A stretch of 64,000 nucleotides of DNA from Paenibacillus antri (lineage in GTDB: Bacteria; Bacillota; Bacilli; Paenibacillales; YIM-B00363), in contig NZ_VCIW01000020.1 of the NCBI RefSeq assembly GCF_005765165.1, forward strand, positions 62,001 through 126,000. The letters are read 5' to 3'. The notes beneath the pieces were generated by a model. That model made no database searches. It had not been told where the DNA came from and saw nothing but the letters and a program-made list of their open reading frames with translations. Below, piece after piece: positions 42,020 through 51,318 of the stretch (its first letter is position 1; every line of letters begins with the position of its first letter). A program made the position numbers and the translations under genes.

Positions 42020-43471
42020 TTAGTACCTGGCGACGACCATTTTCTTGCGCGTGTAAAACTCTACCCCGTCCTTGCCGTTCGCGTGAAGGTCGCCATAGAA
42101 CGATTTCTTGTAGCCGGAAAACGGGAAAAACGCCATCGGCGCCGGCACCCCGACGTTCACGCCGAGCATCCCCGCGTCGATCGACTCGCGGAACTGCCGA
42201 ATCGCCCGCGCGTCGTTCGTGTACAAGCACGCCCCGTTCGCGAATTCCGATTCGTTCGCGAGCGCGACGGCGTCGTCCAGCGTCTCGACCCGGACGATCT
42301 GCAGGACGGGAGCGAAAATTTCGTCGTTCCAAATTGTCATCCCGGCGCGCGCATGGTCGAAGATCGTCGGGCCGAGGAAGTAGCCGGGCTCCGACGCCCT
42401 CGCATGCTCCCGCCCGTCGAGCGCCAGCGTCGCGCCTTCCTGTACGCCCGCCTCGATGTACTGCACCGTCCGCGCCTTATGCGCCTCGCGGATGACCGGC
42501 CCGAGGAAGACGCCGGGCTCCATCCCGTCGCCGACGGATAGGGCTCGCGCCGCCTCGACGAGCTTCTCGACCAAGGCGTCGCCGACGCCGCCGACCGCGA
42601 CGACGACGGAAGCCGCCATGCAGCGCTCTCCGGCCGAGCCGAACGCGGCGCTCGTAATTTCTTTTACGGCAAGACTTAGGTCGGCGTCCGGCAGCACGAT
42701 CGAATGGTTTTTCGCCCCGCCGAGCGCCTGAACCCGCTTGCCTGCCGCCGCCGCGGACGTATACACGTACTCGGCCACCGGCTGCGACCCGACGAACGAG
42801 ATCGCCGACACGTCGGGGTGCTCCAGCAGGCCGTTCACGACGTCCCGCGCCCCGTGCACGACGTTGAACACGCCGGCCGGCAGCCCCGCCTCGGCGAACA
42901 GCTCCGCGAGCCGGTTCGCCGTGAGCGGCGTCCGCTCCGACGGCTTCAATACGAACGTATTGCCGCAAGCGATCGCGAGCGGAAACATCCAGCACGGCAC
43001 CATCATCGGGAAGTTGAACGGCGTGATGCCCCCGACGACGCCGACCGGGTACCGGTACATCGCCGATTCGATGCCGGTCGCGATGTCGGGCAGATGGCTG
43101 CCCATCAGAAGCGTCGGCGCCCCGGCGGCGAATTCGACGCATTCGATGCCGCGCTGCACTTCGCCGTACGCTTCCGTGTAGCTTTTCCCGTTTTCGAGCG
43201 TTACGAGCTTCGCCAGCTCGTCCCAATGTTCGACCAATAGCTGTTGATATTTGAAAAGGATTCTAGCGCGACGCGGCACCGGCACCTTCTTCCAATCTTG
43301 GAACGCGTCCTTCGCCGCGCGCACGGCCGCGTCGAGCTCCGCCTTCGAAGACAGCGGCACCGTGGCGATCGTCTCGCCCGTCGCCGGATTCGGCACGTCG
43401 TCGCGAATCGTCGACGCCGACGGCGTCCATGCGCCGCCGATATAGTTCTGAATGTTCTGTATGGTCATCAT
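42020..43471 (-). CDS. iolA: methylmalonate-semialdehyde dehydrogenase, inositol pathway
   Basis: A 483-residue CoA-dependent aldehyde dehydrogenase. It begins [16 protein letters not shown], and has [20 protein letters not shown] and the catalytic Cys in [12 protein letters not shown], which distinguish IolA/MmsA from ordinary aldehyde dehydrogenases. It converts malonate semialdehyde to acetyl-CoA and CO2, the last step of myo-inositol breakdown. The gap to the aldolase stop is 4 bp. It is the last gene of the iol operon. Confidence 0.93.
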   Translation of the reverse strand: MMTIQNIQNYIGGAWTPSASTIRDDVPNPATGETIATVPLSSKAELDAAVRAAKDAFQDWKKVPVPRRARILFKYQQLLVEHWDELAKLVTLENGKSYTEAYGEVQRGIECVEFAAGAPTLLMGSHLPDIATGIESAMYRYPVGVVGGITPFNFPMMVPCWMFPLAIACGNTFVLKPSERTPLTANRLAELFAEAGLPAGVFNVVHGARDVVNGLLEHPDVSAISFVGSQPVAEYVYTSAAAAGKRVQALGGAKNHSIVLPDADLSLAVKEITSAAFGSAGERCMAASVVVAVGGVGDALVEKLVEAARALSVGDGMEPGVFLGPVIREAHKARTVQYIEAGVQEGATLALDGREHARASEPGYFLGPTIFDHARAGMTIWNDEIFAPVLQIVRVETLDDAVALANESEFANGACLYTNDARAIRQFRESIDAGMLGVNVGVPAPMAFFPFSGYKKSFYGDLHANGKDGVEFYTRKKMVVARY

Positions 43472-43475
43472 CTCC

Positions 43476-44318
43476 CTACTCCTTCCCCCAACCGAGGATT
43501 TCGAATTTCCGGAGCGCTTCCGCCGTTACGGCCTCCATCGGCTTCGCGAACAGCTTGATGCGGTCGAACTCGGACGGACGCGCCTCCATCTCCTCCCGCA
43601 GCGTCCGCCCGAACGCCATGCGAAGCGCCGTGCCGATGTTGATTTTCCCGAATCTATGCCGGACGAGACGGCGCAGGTCTTCGTCCTTGACGCCGGTGGA
43701 GCCGTGCAGCACGAGCGGCGTCGCGCCGACGCGCGCCTCGATGGCGGCCAGCCGGTCGTAATCGATGCTCGCGCCTTGCGATTCCATCCGATGCACCGTG
43801 CCGATCGACACCGCCACCGCGTCCACGCCCGTCTCCGCGACGAACCTGCCGGCTTCGTCGGGGTCCGTGTATTCGTGCTTCAGCCCGAGCGACGGATCGC
43901 TGTAGCCGACCGAGCCGATCTCGGCTTCGAACGACACGCCCCGCGCCCGGGCGAGCGCCGCGATCCGCTTCGTCTCCGCGATGTTGTCCGCAAGCGGAAG
44001 CTGCGACCCGTCGAACATGACCGACGGATATCCGAACGCGATCGCCCGCTCGACGGTCGCGTAATCTTTGCCGTGGTCGAGGTGGACGCACACGGGCACG
44101 CTCGCCTCGCGCGCGATCGTCAGCAGCATCGGCGCCAACACCGCGAACGGCATGTGCGCGAGCGCGACGACGTTCGTCGACAGCATAACCGGCGCCCCGA
44201 GCCGTTCCGCGGCGCGCACGACCGCGATCGCGTCCTCGTAGCCGAAGACGTTGAACGCCGGCACCGCGCGCGGCCGCCCGGCCGCTTCCTCCACCATCTC
44301 CTTCATCGATGCGAGCAT
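43476..44318 (-). CDS. iolJ: class II aldolase, 5-keto-2-deoxy-D-gluconate-6-phosphate type
   Basis: A 280-residue class II fructose-bisphosphate-aldolase fold. Zinc ligands are visible ([26 protein letters not shown]). In an iol operon this is IolJ, which splits the phosphorylated deoxyketogluconate into dihydroxyacetone phosphate and malonate semialdehyde. The start ATG has GGAGGGG about eleven bases upstream and lies 5 bp after the kinase stop. Confidence 0.9.
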   Translation of the reverse strand: MLASMKEMVEEAAGRPRAVPAFNVFGYEDAIAVVRAAERLGAPVMLSTNVVALAHMPFAVLAPMLLTIAREASVPVCVHLDHGKDYATVERAIAFGYPSVMFDGSQLPLADNIAETKRIAALARARGVSFEAEIGSVGYSDPSLGLKHEYTDPDEAGRFVAETGVDAVAVSIGTVHRMESQGASIDYDRLAAIEARVGATPLVLHGSTGVKDEDLRRLVRHRFGKINIGTALRMAFGRTLREEMEARPSEFDRIKLFAKPMEAVTAEALRKFEILGWGKE

Positions 44319-44323
44319 AGCGG

Positions 44324-45325
44324 TCAGATCCCCTCCGCCCGGAAGCGGTCGATGCGCGCCTGAATTTGCTCCGCGGTCGGCATCGCGTCCGAGCAGCTGT
44401 GGCTCGAGACGACGATCGACGCCGACGCGGCGCCGAACTCCTGGCAGCGCGGAATGTCCCAGCCGTTCATGATGCCGTAGATGAACGCGCCCGCGAACGA
44501 GTCGCCCGCCCCGAACGTCTTCACGACGTTCGCCGGGAACGTCGAGCCCTTGTACTCGCCGCCGTCCTTCGTATACGCCGTCGAGCCGTCGCCGCCGCGC
44601 TTGACGACGATAATGCTCGCGCCCTTGCCGAGCCAATGGTCCGCCGTCCATCTGTCGTCCTGCCGAAGCGGACCGACGGCCGTCTCCATCAGATCGAACT
44701 CGTCGCGGCCGCCGACGATGACGTCGCATTTCTCGGCGACGAGCCGACAATAGACGCCTGTCTCCGTCTTCGATTGCCACGTCCACGGACGGTAATCGAT
44801 GTCGAACAATGTGACGACGTTATGCTTCTTCGCGTATTCGAGCGCGACGAACACCGCTTCCCGGGACGGGCTCTTCGCGAGCGCCGTCCCGGAGACGAGC
44901 ATCGCCTTCGCGCTCGCGATATAGTCCTCGCTTACTTCCGACGGTTCCAGCTTCAGGTCCGCGACGTTGTCGCGGTACATTAAGATGCTGCATTCCGTCG
45001 GCGACTTGATTTCCGTGAACGCAAGGCCGGTGACGGCGCCGGTGCGGTCGACGTGGACATTTTCCGTATTGATGCCCGTGTCCTCTAAGTACTTCATAAT
45101 GAACCGGCCGAACTGGTCGTTCGACACCTTGCCGATGAAGCCGGTGCGGAGCCCGAGCCTCGCGGACGCCACCGCGATGTTGGCGGGGGAGCCGCCGAGG
45201 TACTTCGTGAAGCTGAGCGTCTCCTCCATCGGCCGGTGAATTTCGTTCGCGTTCAGATCGACGCACAGCCGGCCGAGGCCGATCAGGTCGAGCGGACGGT
45301 TCGGTTCGAATGATAACAACGACAT
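44324..45325 (-). CDS. iolC: 5-dehydro-2-deoxygluconokinase
   Basis: A 333-residue PfkB-family kinase. DLIGLGRLCVDLNANEIHRP and YLGGSPANIAVASARLGL are characteristic of IolC, and the anion hole and catalytic Asp are in KTFGAGDSFAGAFIYG. It phosphorylates 2-deoxy-5-keto-D-gluconate. GAAGGAGGAAGGG precedes the chosen ATG. Gene order B-C-J is consistent with a single transcript. Confidence 0.93.
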   Translation of the reverse strand: MSLLSFEPNRPLDLIGLGRLCVDLNANEIHRPMEETLSFTKYLGGSPANIAVASARLGLRTGFIGKVSNDQFGRFIMKYLEDTGINTENVHVDRTGAVTGLAFTEIKSPTECSILMYRDNVADLKLEPSEVSEDYIASAKAMLVSGTALAKSPSREAVFVALEYAKKHNVVTLFDIDYRPWTWQSKTETGVYCRLVAEKCDVIVGGRDEFDLMETAVGPLRQDDRWTADHWLGKGASIIVVKRGGDGSTAYTKDGGEYKGSTFPANVVKTFGAGDSFAGAFIYGIMNGWDIPRCQEFGAASASIVVSSHSCSDAMPTAEQIQARIDRFRAEGI

Positions 45326-45351
45326 CGTACCCTTCCTCCTTCGCTTGCGAT

Positions 45352-46170
45352 TTACTTCCGATTGCGGTCCGGGTTCATCAGCCACTCGTGGTCCGGATCG
45401 TTATGGAACTTCCACGTCCGCGTCGGACCGGCCATGACGTTCAAATAATAGACGTCGTAGCCCGGAGGCGCCGACACCGGATGATAGCCCTTAGGTACGA
45501 GCACGACGTCGCCGTCCTTCACTATAATCGTCTCGTCGAGCGACCGATCGTCCGTGTACACCCGCTGGATCGCGAAGCCGCGATCGGGGTCGATGCGGTG
45601 ATAGTACGTCTCCTCGAGGAACGACTCCCGCGGCAGATCGTCTTGATCGTGCTTGTGCGGCGGATAGCTGGACCAATGCCCGTTCGGGGTGAACACCTCG
45701 ACGACCAGCAGGCTGTCCGCTTCCTTCTGTTCGGGCAAAATGTTGTGAATGCGGCGCTCCATCTCCCCGTAGCCGCGCTGCTCGACGCCGACGTCGCCGG
45801 GCGCGATCAGCCGGGCCGGGAACGATCCCTTGCCGGGCGCCGTGCAGACGGCGAGCTCGAGCCGCGTCAGCGCGGTCGCTTCGAATCGATCTCCGGAAGG
45901 CACATAGACGGCATAGGGCGCCGTCCCCTCGAACACGGACATGCGCTCCCCGATGCCGGCGAACTCCGCTTCCTTCGTCCGCACGTCGGCTTGGCCGCTT
46001 ACGAGCACGAGACACGCTTCCCGGTCGCCCGTGTCTCTGGTCAATCGCCCGCCGGCTTCCAGCGTAAATACCTCGAAGCCGACGTACGTCCAGCCCGCGC
46101 TTTCCGGCGATACGGCGACGACGCGGCCTTCCGCGTCCGGCGCGCCGCTCGGAACGGTCAGCTTCGTCAT
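45352..46170 (-). CDS. iolB: 5-deoxy-glucuronate isomerase
   Basis: A 272-residue double-cupin protein. HNILPEQKEADSLLVVEVFT, SSYPPHKHDQDDLPRESFLE and VPKGYHPVSAPPGYDVYYLN are IolB signatures, with the metal-binding histidines and glutamate. It isomerises 5-deoxyglucuronate to 2-deoxy-5-keto-gluconate. The ATG overlaps the stop of iolE (ATGA), so the pair is translationally coupled. Confidence 0.93.
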   Translation of the reverse strand: MTKLTVPSGAPDAEGRVVAVSPESAGWTYVGFEVFTLEAGGRLTRDTGDREACLVLVSGQADVRTKEAEFAGIGERMSVFEGTAPYAVYVPSGDRFEATALTRLELAVCTAPGKGSFPARLIAPGDVGVEQRGYGEMERRIHNILPEQKEADSLLVVEVFTPNGHWSSYPPHKHDQDDLPRESFLEETYYHRIDPDRGFAIQRVYTDDRSLDETIIVKDGDVVLVPKGYHPVSAPPGYDVYYLNVMAGPTRTWKFHNDPDHEWLMNPDRNRK

Positions 46171-47099
46171 CCGGCGACGCCTCCTTGCTCCGCCTTGGAC
46201 GCGATCCCGCTCAGGTACGCGATCGCCTTCTCCGCGTAAGCGTTCGGTTCGGCCACGGCGGGATCCTGCTCCGCTTCGATGATCATCCAGCTGTCGTAGC
46301 CGACGGCGAACAGCCGATCCAAAATCGGCGCGAAGTCGATCGCCCCGTCTCCCGGCACCGTGAACACTCCTTGAATGACCGCATCTTGAAAACGAATCCC
46401 CTCGCCCCGCACCCGCTCGAGCACGTCTTGCCGCACGTCTTTCAGGTGGACGTACGCGATCCGGTCCGCGTGCTTGTTCAGCACCGCGAGCGGATCCGCG
46501 CCGCCGTAAAAGGCGTGCCCCGTATCGAATAACAGGTGCACGAGCTCCGGATGCGTCGTCGCCATAAGCCGGTCGATTTCTTCGGGTTTCTCGACGATCG
46601 TTCCGATATGGTAGTGATAGACGAGCTTCATCCCGTATTCCCGGCAGATGCGGCCCGCTTCCTCCAGCCCTTCGACCATCGCGTTCCATTCCTCGTCGGT
46701 CGGCGGGATCACGTCCTTCACGCCGGCCGGCCGGCGCGGATCGCCGGTGATCGAGCCGCCGAGCTCGCACGTGACGACGACCTCGCTGCCCATCTCGCGC
46801 AGAAACTCGACGTGGCGTCGATACGCCGCCAGCTCCTCCTCGCGGCGCGAGCGGTCGGAGAACAGCACGCCCTTCCACTGCGACGTGAGCCGGATGTTCC
46901 GCTCGGCCAACCGCGCCTTGAGCTCCGCGGGATCCTTCGGGAACTTGCGGCAGTTTTCCGTGGCGCGAAAGCCGAGTCGTTCGAAGTCGTTCAGCAAATC
47001 CTCGAACGTGTAATGATCGCCGAGCGCCAGCACGTCCTCGTTCACCCAGTTGATCGGCGAGATTCCCAGTTTCCATTCCGAAAATGACGGCATCGCCAT
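46167..47099 (-). CDS. iolE: myo-inosose-2 dehydratase
   Basis: A 310-residue TIM-barrel dehydratase close to Bacillus IolE: LGISPINWVNEDV at the start, KLVYHYHIGTIVEKPEEIDR, HLLFDTGHAF, HLKDVRQDVLERVRGEG and IIEAEQDP, which hold the metal-ligand Glu, Asp, His and Glu. It removes water from 2-keto-myo-inositol. GAGGAGG precedes a double ATG, and I take the first. It lies 38 bp after iolD. Confidence 0.92.
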   Translation of the reverse strand: MAMPSFSEWKLGISPINWVNEDVLALGDHYTFEDLLNDFERLGFRATENCRKFPKDPAELKARLAERNIRLTSQWKGVLFSDRSRREEELAAYRRHVEFLREMGSEVVVTCELGGSITGDPRRPAGVKDVIPPTDEEWNAMVEGLEEAGRICREYGMKLVYHYHIGTIVEKPEEIDRLMATTHPELVHLLFDTGHAFYGGADPLAVLNKHADRIAYVHLKDVRQDVLERVRGEGIRFQDAVIQGVFTVPGDGAIDFAPILDRLFAVGYDSWMIIEAEQDPAVAEPNAYAEKAIAYLSGIASKAEQGGVAG

Positions 47100-47137
47100 C
47101 GCGCGTTCCTCCTCTTTTTCCAATACGAGCCTTCCGC

Positions 47138-49006
47138 TTAGTACAACGTCCTCGCCGTCTTCATCCGCTCCGTCCACGCCTCCCGCGACGCCAGCACCTT
47201 CTCGTCCGTCGAAACCTCCGCCGCGTCGACGCGCCACCACGAGCCGTAGCCGTCGGTGTTCGTACCCGGCAGGACCGGGATATGGATGAGCGTCGAGACC
47301 GCGTCCCGCTTCGCGCTTTCGAGCGCCGCCTTCAGCTCGTCGACGGTCGTCGCCGTGTACGCCGAGACGCCCATGCTGCGGGCATGCGCGGCGAAGTCGA
47401 TCGGCAGGTAATCGCCGGACAAGGCGCCGGTATCCGCGCTGCGATAACGGAACTCGTTGCCGAAGCCGTCGCTGCCGTTCGCGCGCTGCAAGTTGTGAAT
47501 ACACTGGAAGCCGTGATTGTCGAGCAGCAGCACGTTGATTTTCCGGCCTTCCTGAAGGCTTGTGATCAGCTCGCTGTGGAGCATCAGGTAGCTGCCGTCG
47601 CCGACGACCGCGTACACGTCCCGATCCGGCTCCGCAAGCTTAATGCCGAACGCGCCGGCCACCTCGTAGCCCATGCAGGAGAAGCCGTATTCCATGTGGT
47701 ACGTCTTCGGCTTCGCGCTCCGCCAGAGACGGTGCAGATCGCCCGGCAGGCTGCCTGCCGCGCATACGATGACGGCGTCCTCGCCGATCGCTTCGTTGAT
47801 TTCGCCGAGCACGCGGGTTTGGGAGAGCCCTTCCGGCAGCTCCGCGGCATAGAGCCGATCCACTTCCCGGTCCCATTCCCCCTTCAGCGTGCGCAAGGCA
47901 TTCTCCTCATAGGAGGCCCGGTAGCCTCGCCCCGCAAGCGACGGAGTCAACGCCTCGAGCGCCGCCTTGACGTCGGCCAGAAGCGCGAGCGCGTCAAGCT
48001 TCACGGCGTCGAAGCCGGCCACGTTCACCGAGATGAAGGCCGCGTCCGAGCGGAAGGCGGTTTTCGAGGCAGTCGTGAAGTCGGCGAAGCGCGTGCCGAG
48101 GCCGATGACGACGTCCGCCGCCTTCGCCAGCGCGTTGGCCGCGGAAGAACCGGTGACGCCGATCGCGCCCATGTAGAGCGGGTGATTCCACGGAACGGCG
48201 CTCTTGCCCGCCTGCGTCTCGGCGATCGGGATGCCGAACGCCTCGGCGAACGCGAGCGTCTCCGCGGCGGCCAAAGAATAGTGGACGCCGCCGCCGACCA
48301 CGAGCAGCGGCTTCGCGCTTGCGGCGATCCGCGCGACCGCCTCGGCGAGCGCCTCGCGCGACGGCTGCCGCCGTTCGATGCGGTGGACGCGTTTCCGGAA
48401 AAATTCCTCCGGATAATCGTACGCCTCCGCCTGCACGTCCTGCGGCAGCGCGAGCGTCACCGCTCCCGTCTCCGCCGGGTCCGTCAGCACGCGCATCGCG
48501 TGGATCGCCGACGACATGAGCTGCTCCGGCCGAGTGATGCGGTCCCAATATTTGCTGATCGGCTTAAAGCAATCGTTCGCCGACACCGTGTAATCCATCG
48601 GATGCTCGACTTGCTGCAGCACCGGGTCCGGCTGCCGCGTCGCGAAGATGTCGCCGGGCAGGAAGAACGCCGGAATGCGGTTGACCGTCGCCGTCGCCGC
48701 CGCCGTCACCATGTTGAGCGCGCCCGGTCCGATCGAAGAGGTGCAAGCGTAAATTTGCAGTCGGTTGCGCTGCTTCGCGAAGGCGACCGCCGCGTGCGCC
48801 ATCCCTTGTTCGTTCTTCCCCTGGATGTAAGGCAGGCCGTTCTCGCTTCGCTCGAGCGCCTCGCCGATGCCGGTGACGTTGCCGTGTCCGAAGATGCCCA
48901 TGACGCCGCAGACGAACTTATGCTCCTCGCCGTCGATCGACACGTATTGCCGATCCAGGAACCGGAGCAGCGCCTGCGCCATCGTAAGCCGTACCGTCGT
49001 TCCCAT
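47138..49006 (-). CDS. iolD: 3D-(3,5/4)-trihydroxycyclohexane-1,2-dione hydrolase (ThDP enzyme)
   Basis: A 622-residue thiamin-diphosphate enzyme of the acetolactate-synthase superfamily. It has the PYR domain, a central domain and the PP domain ([20 protein letters not shown], the Mg/ThDP site). [20 protein letters not shown] at the N-terminus and the [18 protein letters not shown] region are typical of IolD. It opens the inositol-derived ring. AAGGAG lies eight bases before the ATG used here. A LacI-type 13-mer lies in the short gap upstream. Confidence 0.93.
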   Translation of the reverse strand: MGTTVRLTMAQALLRFLDRQYVSIDGEEHKFVCGVMGIFGHGNVTGIGEALERSENGLPYIQGKNEQGMAHAAVAFAKQRNRLQIYACTSSIGPGALNMVTAAATATVNRIPAFFLPGDIFATRQPDPVLQQVEHPMDYTVSANDCFKPISKYWDRITRPEQLMSSAIHAMRVLTDPAETGAVTLALPQDVQAEAYDYPEEFFRKRVHRIERRQPSREALAEAVARIAASAKPLLVVGGGVHYSLAAAETLAFAEAFGIPIAETQAGKSAVPWNHPLYMGAIGVTGSSAANALAKAADVVIGLGTRFADFTTASKTAFRSDAAFISVNVAGFDAVKLDALALLADVKAALEALTPSLAGRGYRASYEENALRTLKGEWDREVDRLYAAELPEGLSQTRVLGEINEAIGEDAVIVCAAGSLPGDLHRLWRSAKPKTYHMEYGFSCMGYEVAGAFGIKLAEPDRDVYAVVGDGSYLMLHSELITSLQEGRKINVLLLDNHGFQCIHNLQRANGSDGFGNEFRYRSADTGALSGDYLPIDFAAHARSMGVSAYTATTVDELKAALESAKRDAVSTLIHIPVLPGTNTDGYGSWWRVDAAEVSTDEKVLASREAWTERMKTARTLY

Positions 49007-49046
49007 GTTCTTCACTCCTTCATTCGATTGTCGCGGTTGGTTTGGG

Positions 49047-49059
49047 GTAACCGCTTAAC
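49047..49059. promoter_or_regulatory. LacI-type 13-mer between iolG and iolD
   Basis: GTAACCGCTTAAC differs by one base from the 13-mer in front of iolG (GTAAGCGCTTAAC). It lies 41 bp before iolD, possibly controlling an internal promoter. Confidence 0.5.
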
Positions 49060-49076
49060 CTAACGTCAAAAAAACA

Positions 49077-50087
49077 TCATTCGATCTCCGACAGCTTCAC
49101 GGGCCGCCCTTCGAGCAGCGAACGCTTCGCGGCGCACGCGATGCGCTCCGCCTGCAGCGCGTCGTTGCCGTCGACCGGCGTCGGCTTCCCTTCGAGGACG
49201 CTTCGCACGAACGCTTCCGTCTCCGCCTTGTACGCCTGCTGATAGCGCTCCAAGAAGAAATGCTTCGGCTTATCGCCGAACACGCCTTCCGCGGTGCTCC
49301 ATTCCGCCGAATGGTCGAAGTCGTTCTTCACCGTGACCATGCCCTTCGAGCCGAACACCTCTACCCGCTGATCGTACCCGTAGGCGGCCGAACGGCTGTT
49401 GTCGATCGTGCCGATCGCCCCGTTCGCGAATGTAAGCGTTGTCACCGCGGTGTCGATATCGCCCAATCGGCCGATCTCCGGATCGACCAGAACGGCGCCC
49501 TTCACGTACACCTCTTCCACTTCGCTGCCGGACAAAAACCTCGCCATGTCGAAGTCGTGAATCGCCATATCGAACAGCAATCCGCCCGACACGCGGATGT
49601 AATCGTACGGCGGCGGGCTCGGGTCCCTCGACGTAATGCGAACGACATGCGGTTCGCCAAGCGCGCCGCCGCTTACCAGCTCGCGCACCTTGCGGAAATT
49701 CGCGTCGAAGCGCCGGTTGAAGCCCGTCTGCAGCAGCACGCCGCATCGCCCCACGACGTCCATCACCCGCTTCGTCTCCTGGACGTCGAAGCTGACCGGC
49801 TTCTCGCAGAAAATATGCTTGCCCGCGAGCGCCGCCTTCTCGATCATCTCCACATGCGTATCGGTCGACGAGCAGATGAACACCGCTTCGACTTCCGGAT
49901 CGTTCAGCACGTCTTCATACTTCTCCGTCGTCTTCGGTCCGCCGATGTCCCGGACCCATTGCTCTTGTCCGCGGATGAATAAATCGGACACGATATGGAG
50001 TCGCGCCGACTTCATCCCGGCCAAGTTTTCGGCGTGCAGCTTGCCGATGCGGCCCGCGCCGATCACGCCGATGTTCAACGTCTTCAA
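49077..50087 (-). CDS. iolG: myo-inositol 2-dehydrogenase
   Basis: A 336-residue Gfo/Idh/MocA dehydrogenase. The Rossmann start is TLNIGVIGAGRIGKLHAENL, followed by GKHIFCEKPVSFD and the catalytic Lys and Asp/His in LLFDMAIHDFDMARFL. It oxidises myo-inositol to scyllo-inosose, the first step of the pathway. I place the start at TTG because AAAGGAGAG lies just upstream and homology begins there. It is the first gene of the operon. Confidence 0.92.
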   Translation of the reverse strand: MKTLNIGVIGAGRIGKLHAENLAGMKSARLHIVSDLFIRGQEQWVRDIGGPKTTEKYEDVLNDPEVEAVFICSSTDTHVEMIEKAALAGKHIFCEKPVSFDVQETKRVMDVVGRCGVLLQTGFNRRFDANFRKVRELVSGGALGEPHVVRITSRDPSPPPYDYIRVSGGLLFDMAIHDFDMARFLSGSEVEEVYVKGAVLVDPEIGRLGDIDTAVTTLTFANGAIGTIDNSRSAAYGYDQRVEVFGSKGMVTVKNDFDHSAEWSTAEGVFGDKPKHFFLERYQQAYKAETEAFVRSVLEGKPTPVDGNDALQAERIACAAKRSLLEGRPVKLSEIE

Positions 50088-50150
50088 TGGGAGCTCTCCT
50101 TTGCATAAATATGTGCCGCGCTCGGAATCATACATAACGCCTCGTATAGG

Positions 50151-50163
50151 GTAAGCGCTTAAC
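50151..50163. promoter_or_regulatory. LacI-type operator in front of the iol operon
   Basis: GTAAGCGCTTAAC contains the perfect 10-bp palindrome TAAGCGCTTA. On the minus strand it lies about 13 bases after a TATAAT box (50177-50182), where bound repressor would block transcription. It is similar to sites at 49047 and 63620. Confidence 0.6.
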
Positions 50164-50176
50164 TTACTTCATTTGG

Positions 50177-50182
50177 ATTATA
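50177..50182 (-). promoter_or_regulatory. Candidate -10 box of the iol operon
   Basis: The minus strand carries a perfect TATAAT (in GTGTTATAATCC) just upstream of the LacI-type palindrome. No good -35 is seen at 16-18 bases. Confidence 0.4.
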
Positions 50183-50232
50183 ACACGGGATTCAAGGCGC
50201 GACTAGACGGAAAGTGGAAAATGTTGTCGCGC

Positions 50233-50867
50233 AGTCGGAGTTGCTCCGACGATTCCGCCTCCGCGCGGCCAGGCGCGAGCTGTAGTCGGAGTTGCTCCGA
50301 CGATTCCGCCTCCGCGCGGCCAGGGCCGGGCTGTAGTCGGAGTTGCTCCGACTATTCCGCCTCCGCGCGGCCAGGCGCGAGCTGTAGTCGGAGTTGCTCC
50401 GACTATTCCGCCTCCGCGCGGCCAGGGCCGGGCTGTAGTCGGAGTTTTTCCGACTAATTCGCTTCCGCGGGGCCAGGGGCGAGCTGTAGTCGGAGTTGCT
50501 CCGACTAATTCGCTTCCCCGGGGCCAGGGCCGGGCTGTAGTCGGAGTTGCTCCGACTAATTCGCTTCCGCGGGGCCAGGGCCGGGCTGTAGTCGGAGTTG
50601 CTCCGACTAATTCGCTTCCGCGGGGCCAGGGGCGGGCTGTAGTCGGAGCTGCTCCGACTATTCCGCTTCCGCGGGGCCAGGGTCGAGCTGTAGTCGGAGT
50701 TGCTCCGACGATTCCGCCTCCGCGCGGCCCGCCGCGAGCTGTAGTCGGAGTTGCTCCGACTAATTCGCTTCCGCGCGGCCAGGGGCGAGCTGTAGTCGGA
50801 GTTGCTCCGACTATTCCGCCTCCGCGCGGCCCGCCGCGAGCTGTAGTGAGTTGCTCCGACGATTCCG
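50233..50867. repeat. Tandem array B: thirteen copies of a 51-bp hairpin-rich unit
   Basis: AGTCGG (AGTGAG in the last copy) starts at 50233, 50284, 50335, 50386, 50437, 50488, 50539, 50590, 50641, 50692, 50743, 50794 and 50845, an unbroken 51-bp period. Each unit has a hairpin GTCGGAG-TTG-CTCCGAC followed by a GC-rich part with CCGCGCGG or CCGCGGGG. Copies vary at a few positions. Because 51 is divisible by three, long open frames of 17-residue repeats exist on both strands, but they are surely incidental. It lies between the CD3324-like gene and the iol promoter. Confidence 0.95.
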
Positions 50868-50917
50868 AAACGGCACTCCTCCTCCACATAAGCGGGAGCT
50901 TTTCCCGTTCACGCAAA

Positions 50918-50956
50918 GAAGCCGCTCGATCCGTTCAACGCACGGACGGCGGCTTC
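50918..50956 (-). terminator. Terminator after the CD3324-like gene
   Basis: GAAGCCGC pairs with GCGGCTTC, extended by GATCCGTTC/GCACGGAC-type imperfect pairing. On the minus strand TTTGCG follows. It lies about a dozen bases past the stop. Confidence 0.7.
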
Positions 50957-50967
50957 TCATGTATGTT

Positions 50968-51234
50968 TCATTTCGTTTTCACTAAAATTTTCCGAATGCT
51001 GTCCCCCGAAAGATGATACTTCCGCTCGAGCTCCGAGACGGTCCATCCGCTCGCGTGCCGGCGGCTGATCTCCTCGTTGCGCTCGGCGATCTGACGCCTC
51101 GCGCCGCTCAGCTCGCCCCATCCGGCGCGCCGTTCGGCGTTCTTAGGAATGTACACCAATTCGCCTTGCACGAACTGCTGCAGCTCCCTCAAGAGACGCG
51201 GGGGAAGCACGTCCTTCGCGTTCTTGTATTGTAC
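50968..51234 (-). CDS. CD3324-like small helix-turn-helix protein, apparently started at GTA
   Basis: 88 residues if translation begins at codon GTA (51234): [GTA]QYKNAKDVLPPRLLRELQQF, then YIPK and SGARRQIAERNEEISRRHAS, then a helix-turn-helix (TVSELERKYHLSGDSIRKIL). Family members start M-x-Y-x-N-A-x-x-V-L-P, so the natural start falls on GTA, and GGAGG lies nine bases upstream of it. The only canonical start, GTG at 51210, would remove conserved residues and lacks a ribosome-binding site. It probably binds DNA. Function otherwise unknown. Confidence 0.75.
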   Translation of the reverse strand, partial: VQYKNAKDVLPPRLLRELQQFVQGELVYIPKNAERRAGWGELSGARRQIAERNEEISRRHASGWTVSELERKYHLSGDSIRKILVKTK

Positions 51235-51261
51235 GGGGTTCGCCCTCCCTTAAGTAAAGCG

Positions 51262-51291
51262 AAAAAACCGTGGATGCTTAGCCTCCACAGG
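51262..51291 (-). terminator. Terminator of the nucleoside-hydrolase operon or of a small RNA
   Basis: On the minus strand CCTGTGGA and TCCACGG pair around an eight- to nine-base loop and are followed by six T. It closes a run of three hairpins downstream of the CHY zinc-finger gene. Confidence 0.75.
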
Positions 51292-51318
51292 TACGGCGGT
51301 GCTCCAAGTTATATGGAA

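Noticed and set aside
50233-50867. CRISPR array
   Set aside because: The whole 51-bp unit is repeated with no unique spacers, the repeats are contiguous, and no cas genes are present.
50192-50916. Long open frames of 17-residue repeats on both strands across array B (for example an RSNSDYS-type repeat protein)
   Set aside because: They exist on several frames at once only because the 51-bp unit is divisible by three. There is no ribosome-binding site or family resemblance, so they are by-products of the DNA repeat.
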